From: Planctomycetaceae bacterium
GTDB taxonomy: Bacteria; Planctomycetota; Phycisphaerae; SM23-33
NCBI GenBank assembly: GCA_021371965.1
Contig: JAJFVE010000062.1
Location: 1-7,542 of the forward strand
Direction of reading: 5' to 3'
DNA length: 7,542 nucleotides
In this document: piece after piece, positions 1-4,064 of the stretch
Layout: the number at the start of each line of letters is the position of its first letter
How positions within the stretch are numbered: the first letter of the stretch is position 1
Program-made: the position numbers and the translations under genes
Notes under the pieces: generated by a model
The model's database searches: none
Seen by the model: only the letters and a program-made list of their open reading frames with translations
Told to the model about the DNA's origin: nothing

Positions 1-1160
1 TGGCTACCGTGCCGTTCTCGACCTACAAGACCGTCGCCGATCTGGTGTCCCGCATCAATGCGACCGCGGGCTGGGTGGCAAGCGTGCTTGATGGCAACGG
101 CAGCCGTGAGGTGGCCGGTGTGCTGGACTGGATCTCGAGTAGCGACGCGAAGACCGCGCAGATCACCGTGACGGCGCACCTGCAGGCCGTGATTGACTGG
201 CTGAACTCTGCCGGTTCCGGCTTCGTGAAGGCGACCCGCACCGGCACCAACGTGGGCATGCCCAGCATCTCCGCCGGGGCGGTCTTTCTGACGGGCGGCA
301 CGGACGGTGCGACCCCGACCGTAGCCGACTGGCAGAAGGCCTTCGACGCCCTGCAGCTGCAAGACGTGCAGTGGGTGGTTCCGCTCTCGACGAATCCGGC
401 GGTGCATGCGATGGCGGACGCCCATTGCGGCTACATGAGCGGTGTGGGCGGCCAGGAGCGCCGCGCGATCGTCGGCACGGCGCTGGCGACTTCCGACGCC
501 GATGCGATCACCGCTGCCAAGGCGCTGAACAGCGACCGCACCGGCCTCGTGCATCTGGGCGCCTACGACTACGACCCGGACGGCAATTACCTGCTGTACC
601 CGCCGCCGGTGGTGGCCGCGATGATCGCCGCGGGCTTTTGCGGCCAGAACCCCGGCAACGCGATGACCAACAAGTCGTTGCGGCTGCGTGGCTTGGAGCG
701 CCGTCTGCGGAACCCGACCGATACCGATGTGCTGCTTGAGGGCGGCGTGATCCCCATTGAGGAGACGTCGACCGGCTTCCGGGTGGTGCAGTCGATCAGC
801 ACCTGGCTGACCAACGCCAACTACAACCGGCGCGAGCTCTCTTGTGGCGTGGCCACAGACTACACGGTGCGCGCAGTGCGCGAGGCGCTGAAGGACATCG
901 TCGGCCGCAAGGGCAACCCGGTGACGATGGCTCTGGCCAAGTCGAAAACCGAAACCGTGCTGGCAGCGCTGGCGGTGGCGGAGCCGAATGGCCCCGCGGT
1001 GCTGGCGGGCGACGACGCAAACCCGGCATTCAAGAACATCCAGGTGTCACTGATCGGCGACCGTCTCAGCGTCGAATTCCAGTGCTCGCCGGTGATCCCG
1101 GTGAACTACGTCACCGTGACCGTTCATGTTGTGCCGTACAGCGGCACCGCCTCGGCCTAA
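1..1160 (+). CDS. Contractile tail sheath protein, 5'-truncated by window edge
   Basis: This is the C-terminal part of the sheath subunit that surrounds the tail tube and contracts to drive it through the host envelope. The frame is open back to the first base. A GTG at position 9 could be mistaken for the start, but only 8 bases precede it and none look like a ribosome site. About 385 residues are visible, while sheath proteins of P2/Mu-like phages are usually nearer 400-500, so the true start lies upstream. Counting from position 9, residues 94-100 read LTGGTDG followed by a DW, a pattern common in phage sheaths. The C-terminus has a hydrophobic strand around PVNYVTVTVHVVPY, typical of the sheath C-terminal domain that links neighbouring subunits. 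The stop is TAA. The tail tube gene follows 18 bases later, the usual sheath-tube order. The family call is strong; the exact subfamily is not resolved. Confidence 0.9.
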   Translation, partial: ATVPFSTYKTVADLVSRINATAGWVASVLDGNGSREVAGVLDWISSSDAKTAQITVTAHLQAVIDWLNSAGSGFVKATRTGTNVGMPSISAGAVFLTGGTDGATPTVADWQKAFDALQLQDVQWVVPLSTNPAVHAMADAHCGYMSGVGGQERRAIVGTALATSDADAITAAKALNSDRTGLVHLGAYDYDPDGNYLLYPPPVVAAMIAAGFCGQNPGNAMTNKSLRLRGLERRLRNPTDTDVLLEGGVIPIEETSTGFRVVQSISTWLTNANYNRRELSCGVATDYTVRAVREALKDIVGRKGNPVTMALAKSKTETVLAALAVAEPNGPAVLAGDDANPAFKNIQVSLIGDRLSVEFQCSPVIPVNYVTVTVHVVPYSGTASA

Positions 1161-1178
1161 GCGAAGGAGTAGCGCCAA

Positions 1179-1604
1179 ATGGCACAAACCAATTTGATCC
1201 ACCGCAACGCGAACCGGATTGCCATCCTGCTGGATGGCATCGAGGTGGGCGGCATGCAGTCCTGTGATGCTTCCGACAGCTACGGCCTCGAGCCGGCGAG
1301 CGGCATCGGCGACATCCACGTGACCGAGCATGTCGCCACCGTGGCCCGGCATTCCCTGAGCGTGACGGGCCTGGTGCTGCGCAAGAAGTCGCTGCGCTCG
1401 GCCGGCGTCTACACCATGAACGGTGACGACGCGCTCAAGGGCCGAGTGTTCGACATCGCATGGTACGACAAGGACACCGGCGAGGAACTGCGCAAGTATC
1501 GCGGATGCTCGTTCGACTCCGGGTCGATCCAGGTCCAGAAACACGCCATCCTCGTTTCCAGCGCGCAATTCATGGCGCTGGACGTGGTCGGCGACGGCGT
1601 ATAA
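1179..1604 (+). CDS. Tail tube protein
   Basis: This 141-residue protein is probably the subunit that stacks as rings to form the inner tail tube inside the sheath. It starts at an ATG preceded by a perfect AAGGAG at 1164-1169, nine bases upstream. No signal peptide or membrane segment is visible. The sequence is rich in alternating polar and hydrophobic stretches that suggest beta strands, including IAILLDGIEVGG near the start and a run of short strands through VARHSLSVTGLVL. This fits the beta-sandwich tube fold (P2 FII, Mu M and T4 gp19 are the classic members), and the size is in the usual range of 110-175 residues. The identification rests mainly on its place directly after the sheath gene, its size and its strand-like pattern. 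I recognise no unique motif. A minor tail structural protein is the alternative. Confidence 0.78.
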   Translation: MAQTNLIHRNANRIAILLDGIEVGGMQSCDASDSYGLEPASGIGDIHVTEHVATVARHSLSVTGLVLRKKSLRSAGVYTMNGDDALKGRVFDIAWYDKDTGEELRKYRGCSFDSGSIQVQKHAILVSSAQFMALDVVGDGV

Positions 1605-1616
1605 CAGGGGGCGGCC

Positions 1617-2228
1617 GTGGATACGAACCGGACCCTGAAGCTGCTGAAGGCGTGCATGCCTGAGTGCAAGGAGCCGGAAGCGTGGGCGGCCGCCTTTGAT
1701 GCTGCTTTCGGCCAACATCCGCCGAAAGACTTGCCGATGTTCCTGGCGCAGGTTGCTCACGAGTCGAGCGGGCTGACCCGCTTGGAAGAAAGCCTGTACT
1801 ACCGGACTCCCGAACGCATCCTGGCGGTTTTCCCGAAGACTTTCCGCGGGTGGGATGAGCGCGAGGTGAAAAAGCTGGCGCGCAATCCGGAAGGGCTAGC
1901 GAATACGGTCTATGCGCTGCGCGGCGGCAACGGCAACACGTTGAGCGGTGACGGCTGGAAGTATCGAGGCCGTGGCCCGATTCAGATCACGCTGCGCGAC
2001 AACTATGCGGCGATGCAGGCCGATACCGGGCTGCCCGTGCTGAAGTCACCGGACCTGCTGACGACCGACAAGAAGATCGGCGCGGCCTCGGCCGTGTGGT
2101 TCTGGCGGAAGAACGTAGCTGACGGCGAAAGCCTGGAGCGCGTGACGCGGCAGATCAACGGCCCCGCCATGGAGGGCTTGGCGCTGCGCCGGGCTCGTCT
2201 GGATCTGGCCCGAAAGGCGGACAAATGA
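1617..2228 (+). CDS. Endolysin, glycoside hydrolase family 19 (chitinase-class lysozyme)
   Basis: This 203-residue enzyme should cleave the glycan strands of host peptidoglycan at the end of infection. It has the phage GH19 layout. AQVAHESSGL at 44-53 carries the likely general acid Glu49, and LEESLYY at 56-62 carries the second conserved Glu58. YRGRGPIQIT at 117-126 lines the substrate cleft and is followed by NY at 129-130. WFW at 161-163 and VTRQINGPAMEG at 176-187 match the C-terminal motif region. Both acidic catalytic candidates are present, so the enzyme looks active. There is no signal peptide or signal-anchor, so it should accumulate in the cytoplasm and need the holin encoded just downstream. 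The start is a GTG 12 bases after the tube stop, with a purine/G-rich AGGGGG just upstream; no in-frame ATG gives a full domain. The neighbouring holin and spanin genes confirm the lysis role. Confidence 0.93.
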   Translation: MDTNRTLKLLKACMPECKEPEAWAAAFDAAFGQHPPKDLPMFLAQVAHESSGLTRLEESLYYRTPERILAVFPKTFRGWDEREVKKLARNPEGLANTVYALRGGNGNTLSGDGWKYRGRGPIQITLRDNYAAMQADTGLPVLKSPDLLTTDKKIGAASAVWFWRKNVADGESLERVTRQINGPAMEGLALRRARLDLARKADK

Positions 2229-2240
2229 AAGGGCTGAATC

Positions 2241-2603
2241 ATGGCTGAGCCGCATGTATCGACCGCGGGCATCACGCTGGGCGCCTCGGTTGGCATCACC
2301 GGGACGATCGTGGGGGCTCAAGCTGACGCGCTGATCGTGGGTCTTGTGTCGGCGGCCTTCATTTCGATCTGGTTGCGCCAGATCGACTCCTGGGTCAAAG
2401 CAACTGCTGCGACGTTCTTCTCGGCGATGTTGGCGGCGTTCATGTCGCCGTTCGCGGCGGAGTGGGCGGCCCGAACCTTCGGGCTAACCGGCGGCGACGG
2501 GCTTCGGATGCTCATGACGCTGCTGATCAGCGCCGGGTGCCCTGCGATCTTCCCTCTTGTTCTGGCGCGGGCCGGTCGCCAGGTTGCCGACAAGGAGCCG
2601 TGA
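2241..2603 (+). CDS. Putative holin with about three membrane segments
   Basis: This 120-residue, strongly hydrophobic protein is probably the holin that opens the inner membrane and releases the endolysin. Likely membrane segments are about 28-45 (ending near FISIWL), 53-72 and 88-108. A hydrophobic but glycine-rich stretch at 10-26 may form part of the first hairpin. The short basic/acidic tail (ARAGRQVADKEP) is typical of holins. The ATG has AAAGGG seven bases upstream (2228-2233), overlapping the endolysin stop. I do not recognise a specific holin family. The call rests on size, hydrophobicity and position between the endolysin and another membrane protein followed by Rz/Rz1. It could instead be an antiholin, with the next gene acting as the pore former. 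Confidence 0.7.
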   Translation: MAEPHVSTAGITLGASVGITGTIVGAQADALIVGLVSAAFISIWLRQIDSWVKATAATFFSAMLAAFMSPFAAEWAARTFGLTGGDGLRMLMTLLISAGCPAIFPLVLARAGRQVADKEP

Positions 2604-2604
2604 A

Positions 2605-2916
2605 ATGCTCGCCGACATCATCGTGTATTCGACTTTGCTGGTGGTGTGGGATTACGTGGCCAGTGCGGCGAAATCGACAAGCCGGGCAACGTGGGCGGGT
2701 CACCCGGCCCGGTTTGTGGTGCTGGCCCTGGGCCTCTCAATGGTCTTTGGCGGCTGCGCCGGCGTCGCGGCGTCGCGACTGTGGCCGGAGTTCGCTGACA
2801 AGCTAGGCTGGGTTCCGCTCATGTTGTGCGCGGGCATCCTGCTGTACGTTCTGGCGAACAGGCGCAACTGTCTCTACGCCCACCAAGCGCGCGAAGAGAA
2901 AGCGAAGCACCCATGA
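2605..2916 (+). CDS. Small membrane protein of lysis cassette (second holin or antiholin candidate)
   Basis: This 103-residue protein is of unknown family. The chosen ATG at 2605 lies two bases after the holin stop and has a strong AAGGAG at 2592-2597, seven bases upstream. An in-frame ATG at 2557 is rejected because it lies inside the holin gene and adds an arginine-rich stretch before the first hydrophobic segment. Likely membrane segments are 3-20 (which includes an internal Asp16), 36-57 and 67-84. The tail is charged and ends REEKAKHP, as in many cytoplasmic holin tails. The TGA stop overlaps the Rz start in an ATGA arrangement, so translation of the two is probably coupled. Its place between a holin-like gene and Rz suggests a second holin, an antiholin or a pinholin-like partner. 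The sequence alone does not decide which. Confidence 0.6.
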   Translation: MLADIIVYSTLLVVWDYVASAAKSTSRATWAGHPARFVVLALGLSMVFGGCAGVAASRLWPEFADKLGWVPLMLCAGILLYVLANRRNCLYAHQAREEKAKHP

Positions 2917-3416
2917 GCATCGTCGTGCCGATCTACTTGCGTTGGGCCCTGTTGGCGGCGCTGGCTGCCATCTCCGGCTTTCTGGGCTGGGGCTACGGTG
3001 CAGCGCATGTACAGGCGAAGTGGGATGCCGATTCTCTGGCGCGCGAGCGGGTCGTTTCCGTTCAGGCAGCCAGGACGGCCAAGGTTGAGGCGGCGCAGGC
3101 CGCGGTATCTCGAGAGGAAACCGAAAATGTTCAGGCTGATCTTGATGCTGTGCGCAGCTTCTACGCTGACCGCGTGCGCCAGCCGGCCGCAGTATGTGGC
3201 TGCCCCGTGCCCGAGCCTTCCCGTGCCGCCGAGCGTGCTGCGGCAGCCTCTTCCGACCCTGGATCTGCTGCCGCCGGCGACGGAATCCGGGTCGAGAGCT
3301 ATGAGCAGCTTGCAGCACGGTGCGCAGAAACAACCGTGATTGCCCGTGGCTGGCAGCGGTGGTGGGGCGGTATCGAGCAAGCTCATACAGGTGGCAATGA
3401 TGCTCAAGACGATTGA
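2913..3416 (+). CDS. Rz: Inner-membrane spanin, Rz-like
   Basis: This 167-residue protein is the probable i-spanin, which pairs with the lipoprotein encoded inside it to fuse inner and outer membranes after the wall is cut. The start at 2913 overlaps the upstream stop (ATGA); a further in-frame ATG at 2826 is rejected because it lies within the upstream gene and adds non-membrane residues before the anchor. Residues 6-30 form one N-terminal membrane anchor (IYLRWALLAALAAISGFLGW). A charged, alanine-rich helix at about 34-90 is suited to a periplasmic coiled coil. The segment 91-125 is proline/alanine/serine-rich because it shares DNA with Rz1, and the C-terminal end has several Trp and acidic residues. 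Length and order match lambda Rz (153 residues). No specific sequence family is claimed beyond this architecture. Confidence 0.83.
   Translation: MSIVVPIYLRWALLAALAAISGFLGWGYGAAHVQAKWDADSLARERVVSVQAARTAKVEAAQAAVSREETENVQADLDAVRSFYADRVRQPAAVCGCPVPEPSRAAERAAAASSDPGSAAAGDGIRVESYEQLAARCAETTVIARGWQRWWGGIEQAHTGGNDAQDD
3113..3129 (+). promoter_or_regulatory. Internal ribosome binding site for nested Rz1
   Basis: AGAGGA at 3113-3118 lies eight bases before the ATG at 3127, inside the Rz coding region. It decides the Rz1 start, because the ATG codons further upstream in that frame would place an arginine-rich stretch before the lipoprotein signal. Confidence 0.65.
3127..3339 (+). CDS. Rz1: Outer-membrane lipoprotein spanin, Rz1-like, nested in Rz
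   Basis: This 70-residue o-spanin is encoded wholly inside Rz in the +1 frame. The ATG at 3127 has AGAGGA at 3113-3118, eight bases upstream, which favours it over earlier in-frame ATGs that lack a signal peptide. Residues 1-17 read as a lipoprotein signal: one early Arg, a hydrophobic core (LILMLCAAS) and a lipobox LTAC with lipidated Cys17. After cleavage the mature form would be 54 residues, short and proline-rich (about eleven Pro), with a second Cys at 28. These are the hallmarks of lambda Rz1-type o-spanins. Ala and Ser at mature positions +2 and +3 are compatible with sorting to the outer membrane. Its partner is the Rz-like protein encoded around it; the two should meet C-terminus to C-terminus across the periplasm. 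Confidence 0.86.
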   Translation: MFRLILMLCAASTLTACASRPQYVAAPCPSLPVPPSVLRQPLPTLDLLPPATESGSRAMSSLQHGAQKQP

Positions 3417-3495
3417 ATGGTGGTCGGCGTTTTCGCTGGCCCTGGCTGCCGAATGGCAGAAGGTGATTTTCCGCGAGGTGATGCGTGTCCGCTAA
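3397..3495 (+). CDS. Possible 32-residue hypothetical protein between lysis and tail genes
   Basis: This short ORF starts with tandem ATGs (3397 and 3400) preceded by AGGTGG at about 3388-3393, and ends TAA at 3495. It overlaps the last 20 bases of Rz and the first 11 bases of the tail chaperone gene, and it fills what would otherwise be a 68-base gap. The product is Trp-rich (WW at 8-9, W at 20), with a hydrophobic middle (FSLALAA) and a basic end. It could be an amphipathic or membrane-associated peptide. I recognise no family. If real, it would couple translation from the lysis genes to the chaperone gene. It may equally be a chance ORF, so confidence is low. Confidence 0.35.
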   Translation: MMLKTIEWWSAFSLALAAEWQKVIFREVMRVR

Positions 3496-3874
3496 TTTCT
3501 CTGTCCCGGTGCCCGGCATCGGTGATTTCATGTTCCGCCGCCGCAGCTTCCGCGATGGCATCAAGATTCAGGCCGAGTACGAGGCGCTGACGGGCGGCCT
3601 TGATGAGCCGAGCGACAATCTGCACCTGATCGCGTCGGCCTGGTCGGCGATCAAGGTGCTGCTGGTGGAGGCTCCGGCCAGCTTCAACCTTGAGGCCCTG
3701 GACCCGGACGACGACGAGGCCTATGCGCGACTGGTCCGCGTCGGTGCAGCCCTCTTTGAAAAGGAGTCCTCTTTTCGACGCCCAGCTGCCCAAGCTGGCG
3801 CGGCGGCTCGGCCGGCAGCAGGCGGCGACGATGGCCTTCGCGTTTCGGCGCCGGTACAACCTGCCGCCGACTGA
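3485..3874 (+). CDS. Tail assembly chaperone, G-like short form
   Basis: This 129-residue protein is probably the abundant form of the tail assembly chaperone (lambda gpG role), which binds the tape measure protein before tube polymerisation. The GTG start at 3485 is the first possible one, because an in-frame TGA lies at 3479-3481. A GAGGTG at 3475-3480 sits just upstream. Residues 1-95 look like folded protein (FSVPVPGIGDFMFRRRSFRD and a mixed helix region to FEKES). From about residue 98 the sequence turns into an Arg/Ala/Pro/Gly-rich stretch typical of a GC-rich shadow frame. That change coincides with protein-like sequence appearing in the +1 frame. The gene lies directly before the tape measure, as tail chaperones do in nearly all long-tailed phages. 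The assignment is from position, size and the overlapping-frame pattern rather than a recognised motif. Confidence 0.74.
   Translation: MSANFSVPVPGIGDFMFRRRSFRDGIKIQAEYEALTGGLDEPSDNLHLIASAWSAIKVLLVEAPASFNLEALDPDDDEAYARLVRVGAALFEKESSFRRPAAQAGAAARPAAGGDDGLRVSAPVQPAAD
3755..3800 (+). promoter_or_regulatory. Candidate programmed ribosomal frameshift signal (+1 or -2)
   Basis: The first frame reads TTT GAA AAG GAG TCC TCT TTT CGA at 3755-3778. A tRNA-Phe on UUU at 3773-3775 could slip +1 to UUC (3774-3776), keeping full pairing and improving the third base. The next zero-frame codon is CGA, often slowly decoded. An internal Shine-Dalgarno-like AAGGAG lies at 3761-3766, with no start codon at a usable distance. 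A possible hairpin follows: CCAGCT at 3782-3787 pairs with AGCTGG at 3793-3798 around a 5-base loop, extendable by two pairs past a bulge. An alternative is a -2 slip of tRNA-Lys from AAG (3761-3763) to AAA (3759-3761). All elements are hand-read, and the exact site is uncertain. Confidence 0.5.
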
Positions 3875-4064
3875 CGCGCGATACCTGGACGCCACCCCGG
3901 AAGAGGTGGCTGTCGATTACTTCGCTCACCTGTTCTTCGAGAACCCGCAGCAGCAGTTCGCGGAAGACGAGTCGTTTGACCCCGAAGCCGTCGCAGCGCA
4001 GTGGGCCGAAGAGGACGGCGAAGACGATGATCTGCCGGACGACTTCGAGGACATCACCCCATGA
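3777..4064 (+). CDS. Tail assembly chaperone, T-like extension reached by frameshift (GT form)
   Basis: These codons lie in the +1 (or -2) frame relative to the gene starting at 3485. The expected long product runs from 3485, shifts near 3773-3776 and ends at the TGA at 4062-4064. If the shift is at Phe97 it has about 192 residues, 97 from the first frame and 95 here. The extension begins DAQLPKLARRLGRQQ, a helical basic stretch, then runs through YNLPPTDARYLDATPEEVAVDYFAHLFFENP and ends in a very acidic tail (EEDGEDDDLPDD). The frame is open further upstream and has an ATG at 3690, but translation from there gives an Arg/Thr-rich stretch unlike a protein start and has no convincing ribosome site. 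The stop overlaps the tape measure start (ATGA). This matches the lambda G/GT plan, in which the T part recruits the tube protein. The existence of the coding segment is well supported; the shift itself is inferred. Confidence 0.72.
   Translation, partial: DAQLPKLARRLGRQQAATMAFAFRRRYNLPPTDARYLDATPEEVAVDYFAHLFFENPQQQFAEDESFDPEAVAAQWAEEDGEDDDLPDDFEDITP

Noticed and set aside
9..11. GTG as the start of the sheath gene
   Set aside because: The frame is open to the window edge, no ribosome site is visible in the 8 bases before it, and sheath proteins are normally longer. The gene is more likely cut by the window.
371..739. 122-codon + strand frame inside the sheath gene
   Set aside because: It is Arg/Gly-rich low-complexity sequence, and the sheath frame is plainly the coding one throughout.
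1047..1760. 237-codon open frame on the - strand across sheath, tube and endolysin
   Set aside because: It spans three well-supported + strand genes and their junctions, and its composition is typical of an antisense shadow.
2803..3564. 253-codon open frame on the - strand opposite the spanin genes
   Set aside because: It has an Arg/Pro/His-rich composition without motifs and runs opposite the Rz/Rz1 pair.
3690..3692. ATG as an independent start for the second chaperone frame
   Set aside because: The residues between this ATG and about 3770 are Arg/Thr/Trp-rich and not protein-like, while the other frame is protein-like there. No clear ribosome site precedes it.
3755..3780. Classic -1 slippery heptamer in the chaperone gene
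   Set aside because: I find no X XXY YYZ heptamer in the zero frame here, and a -1 shift would not enter the frame that ends at 4064.
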